A stretch of DNA of 64,000 bases, taken from the NCBI GenBank assembly GCA_951640165.1, contig OX621258.1:6471501-6535500 (forward strand), given 5' to 3'. This stretch comes from Pseudoips prasinana (taxonomy: Eukaryota > Arthropoda > Insecta > Lepidoptera > Nolidae). Positions 21,058 through 31,939 of the stretch are shown one piece after another. Each line of letters begins with the position of its first letter. Within the stretch, counting starts at the first letter, position 1. The notes beneath the pieces were generated by a model, which worked only from the letters and a program-made list of their open reading frames with translations, was not told the DNA's origin and did not search any database. Both the position numbers and the translations under genes were made by a program.

Positions 21058-21605
21058 TAGCTGGTGCCCGCGACTTCGTCCGCGACATTTTAGAATGATG
21101 ACCAATTTAACTACATACTTCTGGATTAATCTAAATAATATAACTTTAAAATTTTAAGAAAATCTAATTTAAAAATACCCCAACTAAGAAAGATACTAAA
21201 GACTACTTTGCTACTGTTATTTAAAAAAAGGACCCGATCTTCAACCCAACCAAACCAAAAAATCAAAGATGTATTCTAGATTAGGTTGCGACCACGGCAT
21301 TGATAGGTCTAATATCACATTTTGTGACGTAATCATAGCGCGATCTAAAACGATGATTACGTCATCTTCTAACAAAAATATTAACTTGTAAAGCGGTAAA
21401 ATTAAGATGTGTGCATATTTTTCGGTGAGATTTAGGCGATCATCTATTGATTCAGTTTTGAACTACCTTTTATTTAAGAATTTATTTATTTTAACCGATA
21501 TGCCAAAAAAGTTCCGCGAACTAAAACGATATTAACGCCATCTAGTTACAAAATTGTGAACTTGTAGATCAGTAAGTTAAGATGATATTTTTTGGCACTA
21601 TTTCT
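21058..21605 (-). mobile_element. Probable Helitron-like element, reverse, edges unclear
   Basis: Begins ACTAGCTGGTGCCCGCGACTT and CGTCCGCG, a reversed CTAG end with a GC-rich subterminal part; compare 32329-32545 and 52957-53030. Inside, two related blocks (about 21352-21430 and 21523-21600) share AAAACGAT, TTACGTCATCT/TAACGCCATCT, ACTTGTA and TTAAGATG, an imperfect direct duplication. Confidence 0.45.
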
Positions 21606-22074
21606 ACTTATGCATACTAGCGATAGAATTGTATTTTTGTTTAATATTATTAAAGTAATAAAACATGTGCAGTGAAAGAATGAAAAATAATATGTTTTAC
21701 ATATAATATTTTTTCCAACATCACCATAGAAACCAATAAACATAGATATAAAAACCTCACGGATGTACAGACGCCAGCACATCCAGCTACCCTAATCTGT
21801 GAAATTCTTTTATAGATTTTCAACTTTATCATATAAGCATAAGGTTCACTTTCGATTGGGGAAATTTGACAGATCAGTCTGTCTGTACAATATCTAGAAT
21901 TGAAATCCACTGGAAATGACTCCTTAACAAATATATCTTGCTATTCCTTGAAAATTAATGTCAAAGTACATTCAACAAGCCAATAAAATATCTAAATAAT
22001 AATGCATCAAGAGTCACTTAGGACGTCCGATGTTGCCAACTAAATAATAAATAAATGATAGGCCGGAAAACATT
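21606..22074. other. No gene seen
   Basis: Unassigned AT-rich sequence. Confidence 0.4.
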
Positions 22075-22320
22075 ATGGTTTTATTAATTTTTAAACTCTC
22101 CACTCATTTTTTAAACTTCTTAACGATAGCAGGAAGTGAAGCGATGTCACAATATGCCAGCGATCAAAAGAGTTTTGATATAAAAATAAAATTGGACAAG
22201 AGTCAAGTAGAAAAGTCCGAAATTATAATTGTCTTTGGCCGTGACTTTGTACCGGAGAAAAGTAATAATTTAAGAAACAGTGATATATTATGTACAAGAA
22301 TTGTTCACGCAGACACTTAA
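22075..22320 (+). other. Open frame of unknown status (81 codons)
   Basis: After a hydrophobic start, residues from about Gly22 on (MSQYASDQKSFDIKIKLDKS and then a VEKSEIIIVFGRDF stretch) look more protein-like than the neighbouring frames. A CGATAGCAG possible splice acceptor lies just before. I do not recognise a family and there is no partner exon, so this may be chance or a decayed element gene. Confidence 0.2.
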
Positions 22321-22822
22321 TCAGATTCACGTAATTTTGCCAACATATTTTATTTTTGTGTACATTATTATTATTAAAAACAATCTCTACAGCAATAATT
22401 GAATTTTGAAGCAATTCCAATTTCAAAAAAGGGCAAGCTTAGTAAGAATTGAAAAAAGATAAAACGTTGGAATGAGGTAGCGTTGTCTATGGGAATGCAG
22501 CGTTGTAATAAATTGTCATTTTGACGCATTCATACGTTCTACCAGTCAAAATGCTCATTTTTAATGACGAGCGATTCATTAGCATTGTACATGTACCTAT
22601 ACTATGTAGACTACTGAATATGAATGGAGATTCAATTTTGAATTGTTTCAAAATTTTACTATTTTGATACAAGACTGAGGGTAGATTATGATTATGAAGT
22701 AAAACTTCTATACGCTTACGCTTGACTTCGGGAGTAAACCGGTGAATGCGTGATGAGAGCGTTACAAGAAGTGTGATCGGACGCGGCGAATAGAAATGAG
22801 GGTTATAAGTTAGTGAAGATAG
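22321..22822. other. No gene seen
   Basis: Unassigned. The 133-codon minus-strand frame here runs into the minisatellite and is not a credible protein. Confidence 0.4.
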
Positions 22823-23320
22823 AAAGAGAGATAGGCAAGAGATAGATGCGAGCACTAATTTTCTTTCTTTCTTAAGAGAGACAGGCAAGAGATAGGTGCG
22901 AGCACTAATTTTCTTTCTTTCTTAAGAGATAGGCAAGAGATAGGTGCGAGCACAAATTTTCTTTCTTTCTTAAGAGAGATAGGCAAGAGATAGGTGCGAG
23001 CACTAATTTTCTTTCTTTCTTAAGAGAGATAGGCAAGAGATAGGTGCGAGCACTAATTTTCTTTCTTTCTTAAGAGAGATAGGCAAGAGATAGGTGCGAA
23101 CACTAATTTTCTTTCTTTCTTAAGAGAGATAGGCAAGAGATAGGTGCGAGCACTAATTTTCTTTCTTTCTTAAGAGAGACAGGCAAGAGATAGGTGCGAG
23201 CACTAATTTTCTTTCTTTCTTAAGAGAGATAGGCAAGAGATAGGTGCGAGCACTAATTTTCTTTCTTTCTTAAGAGAGATAGGCAAGAGATAGGTGTGAG
23301 CACTAATTTTCTTTCTTTCT
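22823..23320. repeat. Minisatellite, ten copies of a 50-bp unit
   Basis: Units start at 22823, 22873, 22923, 22971, 23021, 23071, 23121, 23171, 23221 and 23271. The third is 48 bp, the others 50. Each unit holds AGAGATAGGCAAGAGATAGG, GCGAGCACTAATTTT and CTTTCTTTC. Copies differ at only one or a few bases (ATAGG/ACAGG, GCGAG/GCGAA/GTGAG), so the array is young or homogenised. The unit is half purine-rich and half pyrimidine-rich on the same strand. Confidence 0.95.
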
Positions 23321-23472
23321 CTCATAGCCAGTTATCTTTCGTATATCTAAGTTTTACTTCAGTCATGTGGACTAATAAGTACACTAGTCTTTTTTTAAGA
23401 GAGTGATCCACATTCCCACGTGCAACCTTATTTGTTTTCATAAGCCCATTAGTTATCTTTTAGGTACTTGTA

Positions 23473-23671
23473 TCTAATAACATTAATATTATAAAGGCGA
23501 AAATTTGTGAGTGTGTGACTGTGCGAGTGTGTATGTTTGTTACTTCTTCACGTCTAAATGGCTGGAGGAAATTTAATGAATTTTGGTATGGAGTTAGCTG
23601 ACACCCTGGATTAACACATAGGCTATAATTTATAAAATTTTAACGCGGATAAACCCGCGGGGCACACCTAG
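23473..23671 (+). mobile_element. Helitron-like family B, complete copy
   Basis: Starts TCTAATAACATTAATATTAT. It has GTGTGTATGTTTGTTACTTC, TTCACGTCTAAATGGCTGG and GACACCCTGGATTAACA, and ends in CGCGGATAAACCCGCGG and CTAG before T. It is 199 bp. Confidence 0.85.
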
Positions 23672-23715
23672 TTTTTAATAAAACAACAGGAATAAGCTTG
23701 TTAAAACTTCTATTT

Positions 23716-24180
23716 GGAACATTGAGAGATCGAGATAGGTTGAAAGAAGTTTTTGAGATGTGGTGCTGGTATCGAATCGAAAGAGTCCCCTGGACTTAAA
23801 AAGTGACAAATGACCAAGTCTAAAATACAGTGCTAAAAGAACGACAAATACTAAAGCACATAGAGAGTAGACGAGGAAAAAATATTGATGAGACGTTTAA
23901 TTCAACACGAACAGTTCATCACTAACATTATAGAAGGAATAATTGAGGCGAGATTCCACAGTTACGTGGGATGAAGTTTCGTTGTTGAGACCGAACCGTA
24001 CAGGATAGTAAAGATTCTAGGGTGTGAGATGATCTCCCAGTCAATGGCAAGAGTTGCGATGGAAGCAAGCGGCCGTGGACACCCAAATTGAATAATAATT
24101 CAGAACACAGACGATTATATAGGCGGTAGAACATACGCAAAGAGGCAAGATCTCCTTAGACTTAGGGGTCCATTAAGTCA
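23716..24180 (+). pseudogene. LINE reverse transcriptase C-terminal remnant
   Basis: Shifting frames give FEMWCWYRIERVPWT, then KVTNDQV, VLKERQILKHIESRRGK and (about 23905-23945) a phrase near ITNIIEGIIEA. These are the order and spacing of the C-terminal tail found in many insect endonuclease/reverse-transcriptase LINEs (FEMWCYRRMLRI.WT then a KHI..RRGK block). Several stops are present. The 3' part after 23950 is not clearly LINE. Confidence 0.6.
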
Positions 24181-24196
24181 GTAGGCCTGTTTGATT

Positions 24197-24505
24197 GCCT
24201 CCTTGGTCTAGCGGTAGCGTGTTCAACCGCAGATAATGAGGTCCTGGGTTCAAATCCCGGGTCGGGGCAAAAAGTGATTATAGCCCTGTGCCTCGGAGAG
24301 CACGTAAAGCCCTCGGTCCTGTACCTGAACTCTTTCCGGTCGTGTCGCTAGGCGTCCCATCGGATCATGAGAGTTATGGAATAGAAAGTGCCCCTGTGTT
24401 TGAGCACACACTTATGCACTATAATATGTCCTGCGCAATTGGCTAGTCTCCATTAAGACTGGCCGCCATGGCCGAAATTCGGTCGGGAGGACATCATCAG
24501 GCCTG
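24197..24505 (+). mobile_element. tRNA-headed SINE, full copy
   Basis: The head has an A box (TGGTCTAGCGGTAGCG) and a B box (GGGTTCAAATCCCGGG) in tRNA spacing. The body runs TGCCTCGGAGAGCACGTAAAG, GGTCCTGTACC, GTCCCATCGGATCATGAGAG, AAAGTGCCCCTGTG, TATGTCCTGCGCA. The body is nearly the same as that of the 5S-headed copy at 35809-36065. It is a SINE and not a tRNA gene, because the head continues into the body and does not form a proper tRNA 3' end. Confidence 0.85.
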
Positions 24506-24818
24506 TAAGTCAAGAGGGCAAGCTTGTAAGCTAGTGTTCCCACCTTAATGCCTATAATTCAACCTATCTACTCGAAATAAAACCTAGGTGGCTATAATTA
24601 TTCATTTCCGGTTATACCTACGCACGTTTACAGCCATCGTAAATTTCAAACACATTTGAAGTACATTTTTAATAGAGTCATTGATTCACAATCTCACCGT
24701 GATTCACACAAATATTTTTAGCTTGTCTCCACCTAGAATATATACGAATATATAACACTAGATACTTTAATTTTAGTTCGCATATATACACACAGTAACG
24801 TCACATTCTGTATTCAAA
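24506..24818. other. No gene seen
   Basis: Unassigned spacer before two Helitron-like elements. Confidence 0.4.
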
Positions 24819-25142
24819 TCTATACATATAATAAAATCGTAGGAAAGTCAAAACTGTACATTGAATATTTTTTTAAATGATACTCGTGGCGTGATCTACT
24901 ATCGATACCTACCGAAGCCAAAAATATAGTTTTTAGAATTTTTGTCTGTGTGTCTGTTTGTCTGTATGTATGTCCGGGCTAAACTCAAAAAGTACTGCAT
25001 GCATTTACTTCAAATTTTGCATGAATATTACTAAGAGGTCGGGTCAACATATAGGCTACATATTATCACGCTATCACCTACGGTGGAGGGGCTGAGTTAA
25101 TTTATAAAATTTAACGCGGGTAAAACCGCGTTGCACAGCTAG
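24819..25142 (+). mobile_element. Helitron-like family A, complete copy 1
   Basis: Starts TCTATACATATAATAAAAT after A and has GTCTGTTTGTCTGTATGTAT, GTCCGGGCTAAACTC and TATTATCACGCTATCACC. It ends in the hairpin CGCGGGTAAAACCGCG, then CTAG before T. It is 324 bp with no ORF, so it is mobilised by a partner element. TC start, CTAG end, 3' hairpin and A/T insertion are Helitron features. Confidence 0.88.
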
Positions 25143-25431
25143 TTATTAATATAATTAAATGAAGTTGTGTGTGAATTGATAATGAGTTTTTTATGATGAT
25201 ACAGGATTTTAGTGTCGCATCGTAGGGCAAGGTTCTCCTATAGCAGCAAGAGAAAATAGGACCATATCCCACCACGCCAGCGTAGTGCGGTTTAGTAGAC
25301 TTCACATGCCACCAAGAACATTTTTGGAGAACTCTCAGGCATGCAGGAAACCACGACGTTTTCCTTCACCGTTTTAAATATGAGATAATTAATTTTGTGC
25401 GTACACATATGATTTTGGAAAGTCAGTGTTA
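25143..25431. other. Spacer between two family A elements
   Basis: About 290 bp. A stretch at 25250-25300 (CACCACGCCAGCGTAGTGCG, then GGTTTAGTAGACTTCACATG) is more GC-rich than its surroundings. No gene is seen. Confidence 0.4.
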
Positions 25432-25769
25432 TCTATACATATAATAAAATCGTAGGAAAGTCAAAACTGTACATTGAATATTTTTAGAATTTTGATACTT
25501 GGAACATTGGATACTTGGGGCGTGATCTATAATCGTAGTCGAAGCCAAAAATATAGTTTTTAGAATTTTAGTCTGTGTGTCTGTTTGTCTGTATGTATGT
25601 CCGGGCTAAACTCAAAAAGTACTGCATGGATTTACTTCAAATTTTGCATGAATATTACTAAGAGCTCGGGTCAACATATACGCTTCATATTATCACGATA
25701 TCACCTACGGGGGAGGAGCTATGATAATTTATAAAATTTAACACGGGTAAAACCGCGGGGCACAGCTAG
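25432..25769 (+). mobile_element. Helitron-like family A, complete copy 2
   Basis: Same start, hairpin and CTAG end as the copy at 24819-25142, with A/T flanks. It is 338 bp. The extra length is a small duplication near 25488-25515 (TTTTGATACTTGGAACATTG and a second GATACTTGG). Confidence 0.88.
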
Positions 25770-26384
25770 TACGTCATATGGCAGCAAACTGTTCAAGATT
25801 GGTTCTAGCAAAAGGCTGGCTCAAGATTGGGGGTACATCAGCGCGCCGAGGTATATGCCTAGGAACTCGTAGATATTAAGATTGTAACAAGGTTGGGCAG
25901 TCGTATCCATTAGGGAGTACTTAAAAGAGAAATGTCATGTGGAGTTGTCGTCGTACCATCAGGCTATCCATTTTAAAGTACTGCAGTTCGTCTGTGTATG
26001 TTGGAAGTTGCTTATGGAGAATATTTATCCGCAATTGATACTATAATAAGGTGTCCAGACTACGCTGGAGTATTGTAACTTGCTTCGTATATACGCGTTG
26101 TAAATAGCTATTTTAGTAGCTGAATTGCGTACCTTTGGTTTGAAATCGAGACAAATGACTCCACACTCCAAGGGTCTAATAGGCTATCTGGTTCAAACAT
26201 AAATAATATAAAATCTGTGCAAAACATAATCGTCCACCTAGGTAGCTAGAGAAAGCCGCAGGCTAGCTAGGGTAGGTTCCTCAGCGGCAAGGATCGCTTT
26301 GGCCCATTAACGCGTAATCGGTGATCCCGTGCATGTGATCACACCCTCATTTAGAATTTCGTCTATTTGCTTTAGTCTTCCATT
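25770..26384. other. No gene seen
   Basis: Unassigned sequence. A patch at 26255-26330 is more GC-rich but encodes nothing obvious. Confidence 0.4.
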
Positions 26385-26615
26385 CTTTAATTTTAATATA
26401 GTAGAACTAAATTTCAACATAATAGATTAGTAACTTGTTATTTATTTAAGGATTTCAGAAAATATATGCGATAAAACAAACCGCTCGGACGGACTAATTA
26501 ATTTTTTTTGTAACTTTTATACTATCCACTATGTTTATGTACTGCATTGTGACCTTGACAAGTACAAGTGTATGTTAATACGCAAGTGCTGAATAAATTT
26601 CATTTCATTTCATAA
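26385..26615 (+). mobile_element. LINE-type 3' UTR repeat H, copy 2
   Basis: Matches copy 1 from TTCTTTAATTTTAATATAG through AGTAACTTGTTATTTATTTA and GACAAGTACAAGTGTATG to AAGTGCTGAATAAATTTCAT. It ends with a TTTCATTTCAT repeat. Confidence 0.7.
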
Positions 26616-26827
26616 GAAAACGTTAAAGTGGGTGCTGTGTTTTTAAAAAAAATAACTGAACTGTTTCATTAGTCGCCACGCCCAACGTGTACTGGGGAGA
26701 TGGAAAATTCAAGGACAGTTCATAAGAGTTCAATAAGTCAGATAGATGTTTTGACACATTCTAATTTTAAATATTTATAAAATTCGTTCCTTTTCTATTA
26801 GCATCACTCAGGATATTTACGAAGTAA

Positions 26828-26875
26828 CTTTGAGATGACATATTTCATTATTTTATGAAATATGACATCTCAAAG
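26828..26875. repeat. 21-bp hairpin, one mismatch
   Basis: Arms 26828-26848 and 26855-26875 (CTTTGAGATG then ACATATTTCAT) are inverted copies with a single mismatch and a 6-nt loop. Confidence 0.75.
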
Positions 26876-26975
26876 CTTTAATTTATATATAGCTATTTTT
26901 TTAATGGAATCTTCCAAAAATACCTAGACGTTTATAATTTTTCCGAACTTATTTATTACTGTCCGTAGTAACATA

Positions 26976-27164
26976 TCCTAGTAATATTATAAATGCGAAA
27001 GTTTGTGTGAATGTATAGATGTGTGGAAGTTTGTTCCTCTTTCACGCAAAAACTACCAAACGGATTTTTATGACATTTTGTACTTATATAGCTTATATAT
27101 CCGATTAACACATAGGCTAGAATTTATATACTTTAACGCGGGTAAAACCGCAGGGCACAGCAAG
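26976..27164 (+). mobile_element. Helitron-like family C, complete copy
   Basis: Starts TCCTAGTAATATTATAAAT and has CTCTTTCACGCAAAAACTAC. It ends in CGCGGGTAAAACCGCAGGGC with the terminal CTAG mutated to CAAG. Confidence 0.8.
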
Positions 27165-27578
27165 TATACTAAGAACGAGTAGTTTGTATCACTATTTTTA
27201 AGAAGTCTCAAATGACAGTTTAATAATAAACCTGCCACTTTAAGTTAATTACGTTTTTGTATAATCTGTGCATCAAAGGAGCTTCTTTTATAAGTTTGCT
27301 GGCGACCACATCCTGTTACTCTCGTATTAATTTAGAAACTATCATAACTTTCTTCGAATTTCACAGGAAGAGTTCGTGTCGAATAAAAATCCTTACAATT
27401 TCCTTTAAGTGATAGAGTAGTTAAGGCGAAACCCGTTATTATTAACCGAACTATGTCCACAACATTATTCTTATCAAAATTAGAGCCTGCAATTAAAGTT
27501 TATTTAATTAAGCACATTATAATCAGCTTACTAAGTACATATTTACAAAACCACAAAATAAGTCGGTTGTATCGTATA

Positions 27579-27811
27579 ATCAATATTATGAATGCAAAAG
27601 TTTGTGGGTATTGATGTATGTTTATCTTTCAAGCAAAAACTACGGAATGGATTTTGATGAATGAATTAATTAATCTCTTTATTTGCTAGAATATAGGTTT
27701 ACAAATTGTTGATATAAATGAGTGAGGTTCCACCATATTCGACATTTACGTCGTGCAAATATTCGTTTAGTTAAAATAAATTTAACGCGGATGATACCGC
27801 GGGCACAGTTA
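27579..27811 (+). mobile_element. Helitron-like family C with an internal insertion
   Basis: Starts near ATCAATATTATGAATGC, keeps TTTCAAGCAAAAACTACGG, and ends with TTTAACGCGGATGATACCGC and GGGCACAG. About 110 bp of unrelated AT-rich sequence (roughly 27658-27770) sits in the middle. Confidence 0.65.
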
Positions 27812-28199
27812 ATATTAAATATACGAATAAAATACTGTTTAAAAAGTGATAATTAGATGACGGTTATTTTTCGTTTTTCTAAATTATATATTTTTTAATT
27901 TGTGTCTCGTAAAAGAAATGAGTTTCAGATCAGAAAGGAGTTTTATGTAGCATTGAACCAAAACCGAATCATGCGGAGAGAAATGTATAAACCCGCTAGT
28001 TAAAGTATCGCCTTAACAAACTTCAAAGACTTTATTTCAGTCTAATAATAAAGGAAGGAACGAAGGAAGCTTTAATTTGGCTCGGCTTGTAAAGGAAATG
28101 ATCGTTTGTCTTCGCCAACATACTAGTGTAGGTACAGGTGTCGGTCTATTTCCAGTTCAGTTGTTTGGAGAAAGTTTTAGAAGAAACAATATTCAAGAT

Positions 28200-28600
28200 G
28201 TTTAGGCAAGCTACAAGCATGATATTTTCTCAGTAACCGACTTGAAAAGACGGAGGGATGCAGTTTGACAGTATGTTTCCCTTTGTTTTTATGTTTGAAA
28301 ATTTATATGTTGCTTGAAAACCGATTTTAAATGCTTCGATAGGAAGTGCTTTTGGTACCAAATTAATATAGGATCATTCCGTAAACATACTAAACATTCC
28401 ATATCGTATAAGAAGAGCATTATCAAAATCGTGGTTCACACAAGTGGTTCACAGAATACATCTATTTACCAAGTTTCAACAGTATAGTTCCTATAGTTTT
28501 GGAAAAAAGTGACTGTGACATACATACGAACATGCCAGACATGACGAATCCGTAAGGGTTCCGTTTTATTTTGCCATTTGGCTACGGAACCCTAAAAACC
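28200..28600 (+). repeat. Repeat I relative
   Basis: The 3' half (ACCAAGTTTCAACAGTATAG, then GTGACATACATACG, then GGTTCCGTTTTATTTTGCC and GGCTACGGAACCCTAAAAA) matches the GGATACGGAATCCTAAAAA end of the copy at 59886-60175. The 5' half is diverged. Confidence 0.6.
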
Positions 28601-28629
28601 AGCACTAGCAGGCAGCAGTTACCAAGCCA

Positions 28630-28720
28630 AGTCTTTAATTAGACTCACAACGAACAACGGATTTCCATTTGTAACGATTTTTGCGCATCTCTTTGCTTCG
28701 TTTACTCCCATTATACTCTT
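28630..28720. repeat. Repeat F fragment
   Basis: ACAACGGATTTCCATTTGT, CACGATTTTTGCGCATCTC-like and TTCGTTTACTCCC match the copy at 50325-50480 (ACAACGGATTTCCATTTGTC and ACACCTCTTTTGTCTCGTTT). Non-coding. Confidence 0.55.
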
Positions 28721-29059
28721 CATACATGCAGTCGTTAGCAATGATATTATTGTTTCCTTTGACTTTAATCAAGATGAATTTTTGTTGGCAACATCTAGAG
28801 ATTCCAGCAACAATTTCGTAATAAACAAAAGCAGCATGGAAATAGAAAAATCAACCAAAAGACACCAGGTGTATCTCGTCCGCGTATCTCTCCATGCACA
28901 AAGACATTTAGCAAAGTCCCGTGGTCAGAGCGTCACGAGTTTCGTCACAAAACAGCTATTTATGTAAGCTGTGTAAATCCAGGAGATTTACGAATAGATT
29001 CCCAAGAGATATTAGAGTAGGTAGACTTGTTTTTGTGAATGAAATTATGTATTTATAGA

Positions 29060-29150
29060 GCTCATAGATAATTCACCGGTCCTGAAGTGATCAGCAAGGT
29101 AAAACACCTAGGTACGCGGTCAGAGTATTGATACCCATCTTTCAAAACTA
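29060..29150 (+). mobile_element. 5S-rRNA-headed SINE fragment
   Basis: ATTCACCGGTCCTGAAGTGA, GCAAGGTAAAACACCTAGGT and ACGCGGTCAGAGTATTGAT correspond to the 5S-like head at 51165-51235 (ACCGGTCCGTAACCGATC, GAGGTTAAGTAACTAGG, GCGGTCAGTACATAGATGG). Confidence 0.5.
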
Positions 29151-29700
29151 ATTGCCAGTTGCATGACACTTACACAGCTGGAAGCCGTCGTGAAAGTAAG
29201 TTTATAAGTTTATTTCCAATAAAATATCAATACATAATTAAGCGTGGTCTAGTCCTCGCACTAGGATTCCCTGTGTTGCTAGGGCTAGGTCCTTCCAATT
29301 GTGGTTAAACTAAGATGAACAAGTTATTATTCTTATAATATCTTAAATTATTATGAAAATTATATCTAAGCATGCATTATAAAACAATAAACAAAATCAA
29401 AAATGAAGGAGATTTAACCAGGTTATGTTTGTAAGTTGTGTATGTCTGTAAGAATTTGTATTGAATAATTTGTAGTGTATTGTGGATTTAATTATGTTTA
29501 TGTTACTATCCGTTATGTTTATTGTGATAGTAGTTCTTCGGTCGATTGGTAATTAAGAGAATTTAGCCAGATTGAAGTTACTTGTTTACATTTGTGAGTT
29601 GATAAATATATAATATAATATAGTAACCTAGCATCAATCGATAAATAATTCACTTCTTTTTATCAACAATAATTACAACGCCCGCATTAGGTAATTGATT
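29150..29700. other. No gene seen
   Basis: Unassigned AT-rich sequence. Confidence 0.4.
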
Positions 29701-29704
29701 CCCT

Positions 29705-29875
29705 GTGTCTGGTGTACTTTACAAACATATAATAGACGGACACAAATTACATCCAGACTCAGAAAAACTATTTATGGGTCACACAAATAGATGTCCGGCG
29801 CGGGACTCGAACCCGCGAAACGAAGTTGCGAGGCGACTGTCTAAGCCGCTGCGCCACACGTGCAGCCTCCCCAAA
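29705..29875 (-). mobile_element. tRNA-headed SINE, reverse
   Basis: On the minus strand the head reads GTGGCGCAGCGGCTTAGAC (A box) and CGGGTTCGAGTCCCGCG (B box), followed by CCGGACATCTATTTGTGTGA and AGTCTGGATGTAATTTGTG. The head is unusually well preserved and forms a convincing T-arm. The downstream sequence marks it as a SINE. Confidence 0.75.
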
Positions 29876-30285
29876 ATCATCGTATGGGGATATGCTATAA
29901 TCGCCACGCTTGATGAATATGACATCAGGAGCGTAGTTGGTCAGCACTTTCATGCGCCCACATATGACTGCAATAGTCAATCTTTGTTTTAAGCATGCGA
30001 GCACAGCGGCTGCACACCAGAGGACACCGTTTCCGTAATTGTACTGTTTTGCCGAAGATGGTTGGGCTTTTAGCGCTCTAAAAGCCAGTTGGGCTCCTCC
30101 AGTTGGTGTCCTGGTGTGCCTATCGGTACGCCTATCGTCTAACTCAGCTCATCTCCCATTCTCAAAGTCAGAAAGCCTCTGGTGTACAAGGCGTTTCCAT
30201 TCAGGCCGTTTTTGTGCCTGGATTTCCCATCTATGCCACACGTTTTCATGTGTCGCTTTTGCACATCCTTAAAACGAAGAATTAG
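29868..30285. other. Repeat X scrap and unassigned GC-richer sequence
   Basis: 29875-29915 (TCGTATGGGGATATGCTATA, ATCGCCACGC) matches part of repeat X. 30010-30120 contains CACACCAGAGGACACC and GGTGTCCTGGTGTG as an imperfect inverted pair. No gene is assigned. Confidence 0.35.
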
Positions 30286-30717
30286 GGATTTGAGGTTGAG
30301 TTGAAAAAACTACCGCAAGACCACCGAAGCAGTCAATACGAACTTTACAATGGGTATCATATATCACAATCCGGACCATCATGAATATTATCATCATAGA
30401 AAACACAATAACATATAACTAGATCATATAAACGACGGAATAAAATTAACGAGGCCATAAACCTCGCCGAATGGTCCGCAACTGAGTGCTGAATCAAATT
30501 AGCTTGGCATTTCTTTTGTTGTATATTTATAGGCGATCTCGTAAACAATATGATGTCCATTTTACGATAATAGTTGTTGGGCAAACTCCCTACTAGTTGG
30601 TTGATGATGGTGGCAACTGACAGGGTCATATCGTGACCTTAGTCGGATATGAGCCAGTTAGTTCTTAGGCTGATTAAGAGTCATGGTATAAAGCTGTAGA
30701 TGCACAGACGAATTTTG
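30286..30717. other. No gene seen
   Basis: Unassigned. The 90-codon minus frame is not protein-like. Confidence 0.4.
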
Positions 30718-30905
30718 CCAAATAATATCCTGGGACACTATTCACACACGGCCATCTGATCCCATACTAAGCAGAGCTTGAGCTATGGAATACAGATAAT
30801 TATATCTGACATACTACATATACTACTTTTATTTTGTATAACTACATACTTATATAGACAATTACATCCAGACTCAGGACAAATAGTAGAAAGTACATGG
30901 CTTGT
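30718..30905 (-). mobile_element. SINE-1, 3' part, reverse
   Basis: ATAATATCCTGGGACACTATT, CACACGGCCATCTGATCCC, then the body to ATCCAGACTCAGGACAAATAG. The tRNA head is missing. Confidence 0.8.
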
Positions 30906-31019
30906 ACAGTAACATGGCTTAACCCTTTCCTGGGCAGTGGTCATATAGTTGCCACCATATTTTCAACTCTATTCACTTGTAATAAAGTTCAAAACCAATA
31001 AATTAAAAATATACCTACT

Positions 31020-31112
31020 GCCTTATAAAGGGTTAACGACTGTTGCCTAATGGCTACAACCGGGACTAATAACTTAACGGGCCCTCCGAAGCACGGAGAC
31101 TCAGAAATTAAA
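31020..31112 (-). mobile_element. 5S-SINE body fragment, reverse
   Basis: GACTGTTGCCTAATGGCTAC, AACCGGGACTAATAACTTAA and CGGGCCCTCCGAAGCACGG match the reverse of 51255-51335. Confidence 0.6.
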
Positions 31113-31724
31113 TTAAACGAGTAAAATAAACTTGTAGTATTATTTGCTACTGTCTAGTGAAGCAATGAAAGGCTCCTTATCTAACTGTAAACATCAAGAA
31201 AGCAATACTACTCACTCGCCATAGTCAAGTGCAACATAACAAACAACAAAACTTTTCACAATTTCTCGAAATAAACTTAGGTATAACCTATCTACTGCGT
31301 TGTTTTATAGATCCTAAAGATTAGTGCGTATTTCAGTATCGTGGGAGTCTAACTGCGAATATGATAATAGCTTTGTAATAAAGAGCATGAGTAGGATGAA
31401 GTTATTGTATTGGTGTATTAATAGACAGCATTTGGAACTAGTATAAACCCCCAAAAAAATTACATGATTGTAGTATTAAGAGTTCACCTTCTCTACTCTC
31501 GAAAAATATTATTGACCAGCGTATTCTTCTACGAAGTCTTATATTAGGTACTACATTCGCAATCCACTTTTACATTTATGGAATTACCCCTTCTGCTGCC
31601 ACCTGCTAAAACATCAAGTAGCTCCAGTACTACGCAGTGTCCCATAACAAAGTACTACATAGACCATTGCTGATCTTTTGTAACAAAACTCCTTAGATTT
31701 GTAGCAAAGGCATTAGGGGCATAA
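31113..31724. other. No gene seen
   Basis: Unassigned AT-rich sequence. Confidence 0.4.
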
Positions 31725-31880
31725 GATAATAATATCCTAGGATATTATTTACACACGGCCACCGGGCTCAAACTCAGCTGATCTACATCTCAGACTCAGG
31801 TCAAACAGACATATTTATGCACACAAATGTTTGTCCTGGGTGGGTATCGAACCAAACACGCCAACCGGCCCGTCAAAATG
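31725..31880 (-). mobile_element. SINE-1, internally deleted, reverse
   Basis: The 3' end (ATAATATCCTAGGATATT, CACACGGCCACC) joins directly to the 5' region (CAGACTCAGGTCAAACAGAC, GTCCTGGGTGGGTATCGAACC, ACGCCAACCGGCCCGTC). The middle of the body is lost. Confidence 0.75.
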
Positions 31881-31939
31881 GATAAGCTGCAAACTACTGT
31901 GGCTGTGGTGCAAAAGACATTTTTCTATCGCCATTTTTT

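Noticed and set aside
22487..22888. A 133-codon reverse frame
   Set aside because: Its N-terminal part is minisatellite sequence and the rest is low-quality Ser/Leu-rich translation.
22823..23320. A CRISPR-like array
   Set aside because: The whole 50-bp unit is repeated without variable spacers, and the genome is eukaryotic. It is a minisatellite.
24197..24270. A tRNA gene (good A and B boxes)
   Set aside because: The head runs straight into a SINE body found elsewhere in the window, and there is no convincing acceptor stem or anticodon arm.
29790..29870. A reverse-strand tRNA gene
   Set aside because: Well preserved T-arm and A box, but followed by the CCGGACATCTATTTG SINE continuation. 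Called a SINE.
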